From: Janibacter melonis
GTDB lineage: Bacteria; Actinomycetota; Actinomycetes; Actinomycetales; Dermatophilaceae
DNA length: 64,000 nt
Assembly: GCF_020567375.1 (NCBI RefSeq)
Contig: NZ_JAJBZM010000002.1
Coordinates: 329,026 to 393,025, forward strand
Direction of reading: 5' to 3'
A model generated the notes under the pieces. The model had not been told where the DNA came from. It worked only from the letters and a program-made list of their open reading frames with translations, and made no database searches. Position numbers and translations under genes: made by a program. Of this stretch, positions 54,126 through 63,000 are shown in pieces; the stretch's first letter is position 1; each line of letters opens with the position of its first letter.

Positions 54126-55963
54126 GCCGCGACCAGGGCGCGCTGCGCCGGACCCTGGGCGTCCTGCGGCCCCACCTGCCCGAGCAGCGCCTGCTCATCG
54201 GGGCCGGCGCCCTCGCCCTCGTCCTCGAGGTGCTCTTCCGGGTCCTCGAGCCGTGGCCGGTCAAGGTCGTCGTCGACGCCGTGACCCGCTCGCTCGGCGC
54301 CGACCTCGCGACGAGCGGACCGGAGGCCGGACCCGCGCTGCTCGGCGCCGCCGCGCTCGCGACGATCGCCCTCGTCGGGCTGCGCGCGGTGTGCAACTAC
54401 CTCGCGACGATCGCCTTCGCGCTCGTCGGCAGCCGCGTCGCCACCCAGCTGCGCCAGCGCACCTTCGACCACGTCACCGCGCTGTCGAAGGGGTACCACT
54501 CGCGCAACGGGTCGGCCGACATCGTGCAGCGGCTCGTCGGCGACGTCGGCAAGCTCCAGGAGGTCGCGGTCACCGCGGGTCTGCCGCTGCTCGTCAACGT
54601 CTTCACCCTCGTCGTCATGACCGGCGTGATGATCTGGCTCGACCCGCTCCTCGCGCTCGTCGTCGTCGCCGCGTCGCTCGTCTTCGTGCTCCTCTCGCGC
54701 GGCAGCACGAGCCAGATCACCGTCGCCTCGCGCAAGACGCGCCGCAGCGAGGGCGAGCTGGCCGGGGTCGCGCAGGAGGCCATCGGCGCGATCCCCGTCG
54801 TCCAGGCGTACACGCTCGAGGGCGCGCTCTCGCGCTCCTTCGGCGGGAGCAACGACCGGGCGCTGCGCGACGGGGTGAGGGCCCGTCGCCTCGCCGCCGG
54901 TCTCGAGCGCTCGACCGACGTCGTCGTCGGGCTCGCGACGGCCGCCGTGATCTTCGTCGGCGGCTGGCGGGTCGTGCAGCAGGTGATGACCCCCGGCGAC
55001 CTCGTCCTCTTCCTCACCTACCTCAAGACCTCAATGAAGCCGCTGCGCGACATCGCGAAGTACACCGGGCGGATCTCGCGCTCGGCCGCCTCGGGCGAGC
55101 GGGTCGCCGACCTGCTCGACGAGGTGCCGGAGATCCTCTCGCCGCAGGAGCCCGTGCGCCCCTCCCGCGTCCGCGGTGCGCTCACGCTGCGCGACGTCGT
55201 CGCCGGGTACGGCCCCGGCCGGCGGGTGCTCGACCGGGTCGACCTCGACATCCCCGCCGGCCAGCGGGTCGCCCTCGTCGGCCCGAGCGGGTCCGGCAAG
55301 TCCACGCTCACCGCGCTGCTCGCCCGGCTGCAGGACCCCCAGGGCGGCTCGGTCCGGCTCGACGGGCACGACCTGCGCGACCTCGAGCTGTCGCTCGTGC
55401 GTCGTGAGGTCACCCTCCTGCTGCAGGAGTCCGTGCTCTTCACCGGCACCATCGCCGACAACATCCGTCAGGGGCGGCCGGACGCCACGCTCGAGGAGGT
55501 GTGGGAGGCCGCCCGTCGGGCTCGCGCCCACGACTTCGTCATGGAGCAGCCCGACGCCTACGAGACGGTCGTCGGCGAGCGCGGCTCGACGCTGTCGGGC
55601 GGGCAGCGCCAGCGCATCGCCATCGCCCGGGCGATGCTGCGCGACAGCGCCGTCGTCGTGCTCGACGAGGCGACGAGCGGGCTCGACCCGAAGAACGCCG
55701 CCGCCGTGCGGACCGGGCTCGACGAGCTGACCCGGGGTCGCACGACCCTCGTCGTCACGCACGACGAGCAGACCGCGCGGGCGTGCGACCGCATCATCTG
55801 GCTCGAGGACGGCCGGGTGCGCTGGGACGGAGGCCCCCACGACGAGATGCCGAGCGGCCATGCCTTCCGACCTGATGACCCGGGCACGGCGCTCGTCCCG
55901 GGCGACCACCGGGTCGTGCGTGACGGCGCCGAGGACACCGTGCCGATCCCGGTGCGGGCATGA
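54122..55963 (+). CDS. exporter-type ABC transporter (fused membrane and ATPase domains)
   Basis: A 613-residue half-transporter. Six membrane helices lie in the first about 320 residues. The nucleotide-binding domain has GPSGSGKST (Walker A), the Q-loop in LLLQESVLF, LSGGQRQRIAIARA (signature), VVVLDEATSG (Walker B) and a THDEQ H-loop. It should act as a homodimer of the MsbA/type IV exporter class. Flanked by three glycosyltransferases and two kinase-like genes, it probably exports or flips the glycolipid or glycoconjugate they make (inference). Confidence 0.9.
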   Translation: MSRDQGALRRTLGVLRPHLPEQRLLIGAGALALVLEVLFRVLEPWPVKVVVDAVTRSLGADLATSGPEAGPALLGAAALATIALVGLRAVCNYLATIAFALVGSRVATQLRQRTFDHVTALSKGYHSRNGSADIVQRLVGDVGKLQEVAVTAGLPLLVNVFTLVVMTGVMIWLDPLLALVVVAASLVFVLLSRGSTSQITVASRKTRRSEGELAGVAQEAIGAIPVVQAYTLEGALSRSFGGSNDRALRDGVRARRLAAGLERSTDVVVGLATAAVIFVGGWRVVQQVMTPGDLVLFLTYLKTSMKPLRDIAKYTGRISRSAASGERVADLLDEVPEILSPQEPVRPSRVRGALTLRDVVAGYGPGRRVLDRVDLDIPAGQRVALVGPSGSGKSTLTALLARLQDPQGGSVRLDGHDLRDLELSLVRREVTLLLQESVLFTGTIADNIRQGRPDATLEEVWEAARRARAHDFVMEQPDAYETVVGERGSTLSGGQRQRIAIARAMLRDSAVVVLDEATSGLDPKNAAAVRTGLDELTRGRTTLVVTHDEQTARACDRIIWLEDGRVRWDGGPHDEMPSGHAFRPDDPGTALVPGDHRVVRDGAEDTVPIPVRA

Positions 55964-57072
55964 GCCGCCACGCGACGCTGCACGTCGCCCTCGACCCGGA
56001 CCGGGTCGGCGAGCTGGTCGGCGCCGACGTGCGGGTCACCCGTCTGCGGCACAAGCCGGGGCAGTACACCGTCGCGGCGCTCGCGGACGCGACCGGCCCG
56101 ACCGGCTGGCTGCGGCTCACCCCTCACCAGGACCGCGCGGCGCGCGACGCGGAACGCGCGGCGCGTGTCGGGCGTCGGGTCGAGGTGGTCGAGGCCGACG
56201 GCCTCGTCCTCGTGCACGGCGACCTGTGGACCGACCCCCGTCTGGCGCGGGTGCTGCACCGTGCGGCCGATCTCGTCGACGCCTCCGTCGTCGTGCGGCA
56301 CAACCCGCTGCGCCGCCTCGTCCTGCGGCGCGGCACGACGCAGATCCGCGTCACGACGAAGGCCCAGCCCGACGTGCACCGGCTCGTCCCCGCCCTCGCG
56401 GAGGAGAGCCTGGCCGCGGCCCCCCGCGGGCGCGCCTCGAGCCGGGTCACCCGGTGGGAGTGGGTGCCGGGCGAGAGCCTCGACGCCATCTCCGGCCGCG
56501 GAGACCTCGGCGCGCGTCGCGCCGGCGAGATCGCCGGCGGGCTGCTCGCCCGGCTGCACCAGGTCCCCGTACCAGCCGGTGCGCACGAGCGGCTGCCGCA
56601 GCGCGCGGGCTGGGACGACGGGGCCCTGCGCGCCACCGCCCGAGGTCTGGCCGAGGTCGACGCCGAGCTCGGTGCTCGCGCCGCCGGTCTCGTCGACCGG
56701 CTCCCCGCGGTCCCCGTCGGCGCACCGGTGCTGCTGCACGGCGACTGGTCGAGCGACCAGCTCGTCGTCGGCGAGCACGGCGCGCGGATGATCGACCTCG
56801 ACCGGGCCGGCTCCGGGCCGGCGCTGCGGGACCTCGCCTCCTATCTCGCCGTCGAGGCGCTGCGGACCGGCGACCCCGAGGGGGCGGGCGCGGCCGGGCT
56901 GCGCACCGGGTACGAGGAGGGCGGCGGGAGCTGGCCCGGCGACGCCGCGGTGCGGTCGGCGAGCGCGGCCGCTCTCCTGTCCCGGGCGAAGGAGCCCCTG
57001 CGCCGGGCGGAGCCGACGTGGCGCGACGGGGTCGGGCGCACCCTCGACCTCGCCGAGGAGCTGCTGCGATGA
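55960..57072 (+). CDS. aminoglycoside phosphotransferase-like kinase (first of two)
   Basis: A 370-residue protein with an APH/choline-kinase-like catalytic loop LLHGDWSSDQLVVGEHG (HGDxxxxN-like, with Gln in place of Asn) and metal-binding IDLDRAGSGPALRDLASYL. The N-terminal lobe is diverged (LRHKPGQYTV, ITRWEWVPGESLD-like region). It may phosphorylate a sugar, a lipid headgroup or a glycan. The gene overlaps both neighbours by 4 nt. Loss of kinase activity cannot be excluded. Confidence 0.8.
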   Translation: MSRHATLHVALDPDRVGELVGADVRVTRLRHKPGQYTVAALADATGPTGWLRLTPHQDRAARDAERAARVGRRVEVVEADGLVLVHGDLWTDPRLARVLHRAADLVDASVVVRHNPLRRLVLRRGTTQIRVTTKAQPDVHRLVPALAEESLAAAPRGRASSRVTRWEWVPGESLDAISGRGDLGARRAGEIAGGLLARLHQVPVPAGAHERLPQRAGWDDGALRATARGLAEVDAELGARAAGLVDRLPAVPVGAPVLLHGDWSSDQLVVGEHGARMIDLDRAGSGPALRDLASYLAVEALRTGDPEGAGAAGLRTGYEEGGGSWPGDAAVRSASAAALLSRAKEPLRRAEPTWRDGVGRTLDLAEELLR

Positions 57073-58166
57073 GCGTCGTGCCCGAGCGGGTCGACCTCGG
57101 CGGGGACGAGCTGCGCGTCGGTCGGGCCTGGCCGAAGGACCTGTCCGCCGACCGGCTCTCTCTACGCGTCGAGGGCCGCGACGGCTCCGACCGGCTGCGC
57201 GCCGGCGAGCTCGACCTCACCCGGTCGCGCGGACGCTGGCAGGTCGGCGAGGTGAGGGTCCTCCCCTTCGCGACCGACCCGCGTCTGCCCGGGCTGGCCG
57301 GGCTGGCCGGGCTCGACGGCACCCTGCTCGTCCACCGCGGCGGCCGTCGAGCGGTGCTGCGAGAGGCCGGGTCCTACACGAAGGTCGTCCGCCCGGGTGC
57401 GCTGGACGCGGTGCTGCAGGCCCATCGCACCGGAGCCCGGCTCGCCGCACGCGCCGGCTGGGCCGCCCCCGCCGCCGAGGTGGTGCCGGGTCGGCCCGGG
57501 ACGATCCGGCTGAGCACCGTGCCCGGCGCGCCCCTGCACGACCTCGGATTGCGCGGTGACGAGGAGGCGGTGCGCAGGGGGTGGGGCGCCTTCGCCGAGG
57601 GCTGGCCCGAGGTCGTCGCCGGTGACGCGAGCGAGCTGCCCGCGCACGACGCGAGCGCCGAGGTCCAGGTCGCCGAGCGGGCCGTGCGTCAGGCCCTCGA
57701 CGCGTGGTCGCCCCCGGCGCAGGTCCGCCTGGGCGTCGAGCGAGCGCTCGACCTCACGGTCGCCGCGCTGCTCGACGACGCGGGGGCCCCCGCCGTGCCC
57801 AGCCACCGCGACCTCCACGACAAGCAGCTGCTCGTCGGCGAGGGTCTCGGGCTGCTCGACCTCGACACCGCCGCTCGTGCCGAGCCCGAGCTCGACCTGG
57901 CCAACCTCCTCGAGCACGTGCGCCTGCGCGGCCGGCAGGGCCTGTGGTCGCCGGCGGTCGTCGCGCTCGGCGAGGAGGGCGTGCGCCGGGCCGCCGAGCG
58001 GGTCGGTGCCGACCCGCGGCGGCTGGCCGCCTACCGCGCCGCGACCCGGCTGCGCCTCGCGGGGATCTACCTCTTCCGGCCGAGATGGGCGGGTCTCGCC
58101 CGCACCGAGCTCGAGCTGGTGGCGTCGGCACCGCCTCTCATGAGAGCGCTCTCATGCGGGTCTTAG
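57069..58166 (+). CDS. aminoglycoside phosphotransferase-like kinase (second of two)
   Basis: A 365-residue protein distantly related to the preceding one. The catalytic loop is PSHRDLHDKQLLVGEGLGLLDLDTAARAEPELDLANLL: HRD rather than HGD, Gln at the Asn position, and DLD for metal. LREAGSYTKVVRPG may hold the ATP-binding Lys. Two adjacent divergent APH-like genes suggest two phosphorylation steps or a heteromeric pair. The 3' end contains the proposed regulatory palindrome of the next gene. Last gene of the cluster. Confidence 0.78.
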   Translation: MSVVPERVDLGGDELRVGRAWPKDLSADRLSLRVEGRDGSDRLRAGELDLTRSRGRWQVGEVRVLPFATDPRLPGLAGLAGLDGTLLVHRGGRRAVLREAGSYTKVVRPGALDAVLQAHRTGARLAARAGWAAPAAEVVPGRPGTIRLSTVPGAPLHDLGLRGDEEAVRRGWGAFAEGWPEVVAGDASELPAHDASAEVQVAERAVRQALDAWSPPAQVRLGVERALDLTVAALLDDAGAPAVPSHRDLHDKQLLVGEGLGLLDLDTAARAEPELDLANLLEHVRLRGRQGLWSPAVVALGEEGVRRAAERVGADPRRLAAYRAATRLRLAGIYLFRPRWAGLARTELELVASAPPLMRALSCGS

Positions 58167-58177
58167 CGCGCCGTCAT
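58141..58177 (+). promoter_or_regulatory. second candidate response-regulator box
   Basis: Perfect palindrome TGAGAGCGCTCTCA (58141-58154) overlaps CTCAT (58151), followed by CTTAG (58162) and GTCAT (58173), again 11 bp apart. A GAGGCT -10-like box starts at 58188, 15 bp after the third repeat, and ATG 58201 follows. The layout is the same as at 50395. The first part lies inside the coding end of the second kinase gene. A LacI-type operator is an alternative reading of the palindrome alone. Confidence 0.55.
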
Positions 58178-58200
58178 GCTCGGCTGGGAGGCTGGGCGTC

Positions 58201-58608
58201 ATGAAGGTCATGGCAGCAGTCGTCGGGTTCCTCCTCGTGGGCGCCGCATCGGTCCTGCTCTGGGTCCAGGCGAGCGCCCCCGCCCCCGAGACCGTCCCGG
58301 GCGTGCGCATCGGCAGCGCGACCACGGAGCCCGCGGCCCGCAGCACCTCGAGCAGCTCGAGCAGCTCGACGTCCTCCTCGACGAGCTCCTCCTCGACGAG
58401 CTCCTCCTCGAAGAGCTCGTCGACGAAGAGCTCGTCGTCGAAGACCCCGACGAGGCCCACGTCCTCGACGACCCGCACCCCGGCGCGCACGACGACCGCA
58501 CCGCCCTCGCCGCGCACCGTCGCCCCGAGCCCGCGCACCTACGACGACGACGACGATGACGACGTCGAGACCGAGGACCGCGACGACGACGAGTGGGACG
58601 ACGACTGA
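58201..58608 (+). CDS. secreted or membrane-anchored Ser/Thr-rich protein with Asp-rich tail
   Basis: A 135-residue protein. Residues 1-24 are a signal or anchor helix (MAAVVGFLLVGAASVLLWV). Residues about 48-85 are almost only Ser with Thr and Lys, 85-113 are a Pro/Thr/Arg stretch, and the last about 22 residues are an Asp/Glu cluster. It has no Cys and no folded domain. The Ser/Thr run could carry O-linked sugars and the Asp tail could bind cations (both inference). It is preceded by the same promoter architecture as the glycosyltransferase cluster. Confidence 0.75.
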   Translation: MKVMAAVVGFLLVGAASVLLWVQASAPAPETVPGVRIGSATTEPAARSTSSSSSSSTSSSTSSSSTSSSSKSSSTKSSSSKTPTRPTSSTTRTPARTTTAPPSPRTVAPSPRTYDDDDDDDVETEDRDDDEWDDD

Positions 58609-58702
58609 GGCCACCCCCTTCGCCCGTCTGCTGGCTCCCGTGCGCCGTGTCTCCGTCTCGCGACGGAGGCGCGGCGCACCTGCGCTCTCCTAGGGTGTCG
58701 GG

Positions 58703-60025
58703 GTGGTCCTCATCGACACCCTGCGCCGGTTCTTCGCGATCGACGACCCCTGGGAGCGCCCGGGGAGCGAGGTGACCCGCCAGGACGCGCTCATCACCGC
58801 GGGGACCGCCGTGCTCAGCCTGCTCACCGTCGAGCTCATGCGCGGGGTCGGGGTGCTCGAGGCCGTCGACCACCCCGTCTGGGTGCAGTGGCTCGTCACC
58901 GCCGGGCCCTGCCTGCTCCTGCTCGGCCGCCGCCGGTGGCCGCTCACGATGCTCGTCGTCGGCTCGGTGGCCTACTGGGCGATCGCGACCTTCGCCAGCC
59001 CGATGGCGAGCCTGCTGTCGACGCAGCTCGTCTACTTCGCCGTCGTCTACTCCGGTGTCGCCTACGCCCGCCGGCGCTCCGAGATGGTCCTCGTCGTCGG
59101 CGCCGTGCTCGTCGGGATGTTCGCCTGGCTGGTCTGGAGCCTCGCCGTGGGCAGCGCCGTCGACGACATGCTCGCCGGGAGCGACCCGGCCAACCGGTCG
59201 CGCGCGATCGTCGCCGGCATCGCGCTGACGACCCTCATCAACGTCGTCTACTTCGGCGGCGCCGTCCTCGTCGGCCAGAGCGCCTGGCGCAACCGCCGGC
59301 AGCGGGCCCGTCTCGAGGACCAGGCGAGCACGATCTCGGCGCAGTCCGAGGAGCTGAGCGAGCGCGCCGTCGTCGAGGAGCGGCTGCGCATCGCCCGCGA
59401 GCTGCACGACGTCGTCGCCCACCACGTCTCCGTCATCGGCGTCCAGGCAGCCGGCGCGCGGCGCGTGCTCCAGCGCGACCCGGTCGCCGCGACGGACGCC
59501 CTCGGGGTCATCGAGAGCTCGAGCCGCGAGGCGGTCACCCAGATGCGATCGCTGCTGCGCACCCTGCGCACGGCGACGCCGGTCGTCACCCAGGAGGAGC
59601 ACCGCGGCCCGGAGCCGCACCTGGGCGACATCGCCCGGCTCGTCGCCGAGCGCGACGGGCCGGTGCTCCACGTCGAGCACGAGGTCGTGCTCGACTGCGA
59701 GGAGGCCCTCGACGCCGTGCCGGCCGCCGTCGGGCACAGCATGTACCGCACCGCCCAGGAGGCGTTGACCAACGTCGCGAAGCACTCGACCGCCCGGACC
59801 GCCCGGGTCGTCGTGCGGGTGCGGACCCGGTCGGGCTCCCCCTTCGCCGAGGTCGAGGTGACCGACGACGGTCGCGCCCGGGCCGGGAGCACCGGCTCCG
59901 GCCTGGGTCACATGGGCATCCGCGAGCGGGCCGGGCTCCTCGGCGGCACGGTCGAGGTCGGGCCGCGGGCGACCGGCGGCTACCGTGTGCGGCTCAGGGT
60001 CCCGCTCGAAGGGGGAGACGCATGA
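58703..60025 (+). CDS. DesK/NarL-type sensor histidine kinase
   Basis: A 440-residue kinase. About six membrane helices form the N-terminal half. The HisKA_3 phosphoacceptor is in RIARELHDVVAHHVSVIGVQ, and the ATPase shows YRTAQEALTNVAKHS and TGSGLGHMGIRERAGLLGG. The DD(G) metal motif is present as VTDDGRAR. It is paired with a LuxR-type regulator whose ATG overlaps its stop. GTG 58703 is 6 nt after TAGGGT (leaderless). The stimulus is likely membrane or antibiotic stress, given the ABC exporter downstream (inference). Confidence 0.9.
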   Translation: MVLIDTLRRFFAIDDPWERPGSEVTRQDALITAGTAVLSLLTVELMRGVGVLEAVDHPVWVQWLVTAGPCLLLLGRRRWPLTMLVVGSVAYWAIATFASPMASLLSTQLVYFAVVYSGVAYARRRSEMVLVVGAVLVGMFAWLVWSLAVGSAVDDMLAGSDPANRSRAIVAGIALTTLINVVYFGGAVLVGQSAWRNRRQRARLEDQASTISAQSEELSERAVVEERLRIARELHDVVAHHVSVIGVQAAGARRVLQRDPVAATDALGVIESSSREAVTQMRSLLRTLRTATPVVTQEEHRGPEPHLGDIARLVAERDGPVLHVEHEVVLDCEEALDAVPAAVGHSMYRTAQEALTNVAKHSTARTARVVVRVRTRSGSPFAEVEVTDDGRARAGSTGSGLGHMGIRERAGLLGGTVEVGPRATGGYRVRLRVPLEGGDA

Positions 60026-60702
60026 GCGAGCAGGCGACGCACGAGGCACCGCTGCGGCTCCTCCTCGTCGACGACCAGCGCCTCATCCGGGCCGGCTTCG
60101 CGATGATGCTCGGCGTCGAGCCCGACATCGAGGTCGTCGGCGAGGCCGGCGACGGTGCCGAGGCGGTCGAGCGGGCCGCCGAGCTGCGCCCCGACCTCGT
60201 CCTCATGGACGTCCAGATGCCCGGCATGGACGGCATCGCCGCGACCCGCGAGATCGTGCGGCAGGGCCTCGGGCAGGTCGTCGTCCTCACGACCTTCGAC
60301 CGCGACGACTACCTCTTCGACGCGCTGCGGGCGGGGGCGAGCGGCTTCCTGCTGAAGAACGCCGAGGCCGAGCAGCTCGTCGACGCCGTGCGGGCCGTCG
60401 GCCGCGGCCACTCCCTCCTCGCGCCGGAGGTCACCCGCCGCGTCATCAGCGCGATGGTGACGAGCGAGACGACCGAGGCCGCCTCGTCGGGCGACACCCC
60501 CGACCTCGGCGTGCTCACCGAGCGCGAGCGCGAGGTGCTCGTCGCGGTGGGGCGCGGGCTGTCGAACTCCGAGATCTCGCGCGAGCTCTACATCGGCGAG
60601 GCCACGGTGAAGACCCACGTGAGCAACGTCCTGGCCAAGCTGCAGCTGCGCGACCGGGTGCAGGCCGTCGTGCTCGCCCACCAGGCGGGCGTCGTCGGCT
60701 GA
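60022..60702 (+). CDS. NarL/LuxR-family response regulator
   Basis: A 226-residue regulator. The receiver domain has LLVDDQRLIRAGF, phospho-acceptor Asp in VLMDVQMPGMDG and KN(A) at the Lys position in FLLKNAEAEQL. The C-terminal LuxR helix-turn-helix has LTEREREVLVAVGRGLSNSEISRELYIGEATVKTHVSNVLAKL. ATG 60022 overlaps the kinase stop. It probably controls the adjacent ABC exporter, which has its own promoter 90 nt downstream. Confidence 0.93.
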   Translation: MSEQATHEAPLRLLLVDDQRLIRAGFAMMLGVEPDIEVVGEAGDGAEAVERAAELRPDLVLMDVQMPGMDGIAATREIVRQGLGQVVVLTTFDRDDYLFDALRAGASGFLLKNAEAEQLVDAVRAVGRGHSLLAPEVTRRVISAMVTSETTEAASSGDTPDLGVLTEREREVLVAVGRGLSNSEISRELYIGEATVKTHVSNVLAKLQLRDRVQAVVLAHQAGVVG

Positions 60703-60792
60703 GCCCTCCCTCCTCAGGGGGAGGACGGGGCCGTCCCGGGTCACCCCCGCGGTGGATCCGCCGTGGCAGGGGGCCGACCTAGTGTCCTGGTC

Positions 60793-61743
60793 ATGGCTTC
60801 CACCCCTGACTCCATCAGCGTCGAGGGCCTCACGCGCCGCTTCGGCGACCGGGCCGTCGTCGACGACGTGAGCTTCACCGTGCCGGGCGGTCAGATGACC
60901 GGCTTCGTCGGCGGCAACGGCGCCGGCAAGACCACGACGATGCGCATGATCATGGGCGTCCTCGGCATCTCCGAGGGCACGGTGCGCTACGGCGAGCACG
61001 AGATCACGACCGCCGACCGCCGCCGCTTCGGGTACATGCCCGAGGAGCGCGGCCTCTACCCGAAGCAGAAGATCCTCGAGCAGCTCGTCTACCTCGCCAC
61101 CCTCGGCGGGGCCGACAGGGCGGCTGCGACGACGGAGGCGAGCGAGCTGCTCGACCGCTTCGGGCTCCTCGACCGCGCCGGTGACACCGTCGAGAAGCTC
61201 TCGCTGGGCAACCAGCAGCGGGTGCAGATCATCGCCGCGGTGATGTCGCAGCCGGTCGCGCTCGTCCTCGACGAGCCCTTCAGCGGGCTGGACCCGCAGG
61301 CCGTCGACTCGATGGCCGACCTGCTGCGCGAGCACACCGCGCGCGGGGTGCCGGTGCTCTTCTCCAGCCACCAGCTCGACCTCGTCGAGCGCCTGTGCGA
61401 CCGCCTCGTCGTCCTCGCCCAGGGGCAGGTCCGGGCGCAGGGCACCTCGGCGGAGCTGCGCACCGCCGGACCTGAGCGGTACCGCGTCACGCTCGGGTCG
61501 GACGCCGGCTGGGTCCGAGACCTGCCCGGTATCCACACGGTCGACGTGGACGGGCCGACGGCCCTCATCGAGCTCGATCCCGGTGGCGGTACAGGGGCCG
61601 CTGCCGGGGTCGACCCCACCTCCACGGGCAGCGACCCGCGGGTCGACGCCCTCGTGCGGGCCGCGCTGGAGCGCGGCGGCGTGCGGGAGCTGACCCGCGT
61701 CGTCCCGGCCCTGTCCGACATCTACCGAGAGGTCACGGCATGA
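60793..61743 (+). CDS. ABC transporter ATP-binding protein (NatA/DrrA-like)
   Basis: A 316-residue ATPase subunit. Walker A is FVGGNGAGKTTTM, the signature LSLGNQQRVQIIAAV, Walker B VALVLDEPFSGLDP and the H-loop SSHQLD. MPEERGLYPKQKI is a Q-loop region typical of NatA-type exporters with a DUF4162-like C-terminal domain. ATG 60793 lies 7 nt after TAGTGT. The stop overlaps the permease start, so one exporter is formed with the next gene. Confidence 0.92.
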   Translation: MASTPDSISVEGLTRRFGDRAVVDDVSFTVPGGQMTGFVGGNGAGKTTTMRMIMGVLGISEGTVRYGEHEITTADRRRFGYMPEERGLYPKQKILEQLVYLATLGGADRAAATTEASELLDRFGLLDRAGDTVEKLSLGNQQRVQIIAAVMSQPVALVLDEPFSGLDPQAVDSMADLLREHTARGVPVLFSSHQLDLVERLCDRLVVLAQGQVRAQGTSAELRTAGPERYRVTLGSDAGWVRDLPGIHTVDVDGPTALIELDPGGGTGAAAGVDPTSTGSDPRVDALVRAALERGGVRELTRVVPALSDIYREVTA

Positions 61744-62909
61744 GCACCCGCACCGCTCCGTGGCGCCTCGTCGCCCAGCGCGAGGTCATGGTCAAGCTGA
61801 GGGACAAGTCCTTCATCCTCGGGACCCTCATGTCCCTCGCCCTCGTCGCCGGCCTCATGGGCTTCCAGGCCTGGCAGGCCGAGCGGCACCGCGACGTCAC
61901 CCTCGTCGCGACGCCTGAGGCGACGTCGATGGCCCAGGCGGTCGCGACGCCCGCCGAGGCCGACGACAAGCTGACGATCACGGTGACGGACGCGCCGGAC
62001 GCCGACGCGGCCCGCGCGGCGCTGGAGTCCGGGGATGCCGACGGCTGGCTGCACGAGCAGAACGGCACGTGGACCCTCACCGCCTACGACGAGCAAGACG
62101 GCGCGCTGTCGAGCGCGGTCACCGAGGGGGTCGCCCAGCAGGTGCTCGCCGAGCGGGCCGAGGCGGCCGGCACGACGACCGCCGAGCTGACGAAGGGGAG
62201 CGAGGTCACCCAGACCCTGCTCAAGGGCGACGCCGAGCGAGCCGGTCTGGCGCAGGCCGTCGGCTTCGTCATGGCGATCCTCTTCTACTTCAGCGCGATG
62301 ATGTTCGGCATGACGCTCGCGATGAGCGTCGTCGAGGAGAAGCAGTCGCGCATCGTCGAGATCATCGCGACGTCGATGCCGGTGACCCAGCTGCTCGCCG
62401 GCAAGATCCTCGGCAACTTCGTCCTCGCCGTGGGCCAGCTGGCCCTCTTCGTCGGGGTGGGTCTCGTCGGCCTCACGCTCACCGACCTCGGGTCGCTGCT
62501 GCCCTCGCTGTCCTCGGGCATCCTCTGGTACGTCGCCTTCTACCTCGCCGGCTTCGTCCTCGTCGCGACGCTCTTCGCGATGGCGGGGGCGCTGGCCAGC
62601 CGGGTCGAGGACGTGCAGTCGACGTCGACGCCGGTCACCCTGCTCATCATGGCGGTCTTCTTCTCCGGCATCTTCGCCAGCGGCACGATCGCCTCGGTGC
62701 TGTCCTGGCTGCCGCCCTTCTCGGCGGTCCTCATGCCGATGCGGCTCGTCACCGGCCAGGCGCAGTGGTGGCAGGCCCTCGTCGCGCTCCTGCTCCTCCT
62801 CGCCCTCACCACCCTCGTCCTCGCGGTCGCCACCCGGATCTACCGCCGGGCGCTGCTCCAGACGAGCGGCAAGCTGGGCTACAAGGAGGCGTGGAACGCC
62901 GAGATCTGA
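61740..62909 (+). CDS. ABC-2 type permease (NatB-like)
   Basis: A 389-residue permease. One N-terminal helix (FILGTLMSLALVAGLMGFQ) is followed by an extracytoplasmic region of about 140 residues and then five to six helices. VVEEKQSRIVEIIATSMPVTQLLAGKILGN is the coupling-helix signature of NatB/YhaP-type permeases. Together with the preceding ATPase it should export an ion, drug, peptide or lipid. Regulation by the adjacent DesK/NarL-type pair is likely by position. Confidence 0.9.
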   Translation: MSTRTAPWRLVAQREVMVKLRDKSFILGTLMSLALVAGLMGFQAWQAERHRDVTLVATPEATSMAQAVATPAEADDKLTITVTDAPDADAARAALESGDADGWLHEQNGTWTLTAYDEQDGALSSAVTEGVAQQVLAERAEAAGTTTAELTKGSEVTQTLLKGDAERAGLAQAVGFVMAILFYFSAMMFGMTLAMSVVEEKQSRIVEIIATSMPVTQLLAGKILGNFVLAVGQLALFVGVGLVGLTLTDLGSLLPSLSSGILWYVAFYLAGFVLVATLFAMAGALASRVEDVQSTSTPVTLLIMAVFFSGIFASGTIASVLSWLPPFSAVLMPMRLVTGQAQWWQALVALLLLLALTTLVLAVATRIYRRALLQTSGKLGYKEAWNAEI

Positions 62910-62929
62910 GGCGGTCACCCCGTCGTCCG

Positions 62930-62989
62930 CCGAGGTATGGCAACGGGCTCCGATCCGGTGAGGATCGGGGCCCGTCTGCCATACCTCGG
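62930..62989. repeat. palindromic dispersed element, copy B
   Basis: Ends CCGAGGTATGG and CCATACCTCGG, with inner arms GGGCTCCGATCC/GGATCGGGGCCC. It lies between the convergent permease and DUF6226 genes, 20 nt after the permease stop. Confidence 0.78.
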
Positions 62990-63000
62990 CGAGCCAGGGC

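Noticed and set aside
58141..58154. Palindrome TGAGAGCGCTCTCA as a LacI-family operator
   Set aside because: The sequence fits the LacI class in isolation, but no LacI-type regulator is in the window, and the 11-bp repeats and shared spacing with 50395 fit the adjacent OmpR-type regulator better. Kept only as an alternative.
58330..58450. AGCTCG/CTCCTCGACGAG repeats as a CRISPR or tandem-repeat array
   Set aside because: They are codons of the Ser/Thr-rich stretch of the secreted protein; there is no spacer structure or cas gene.
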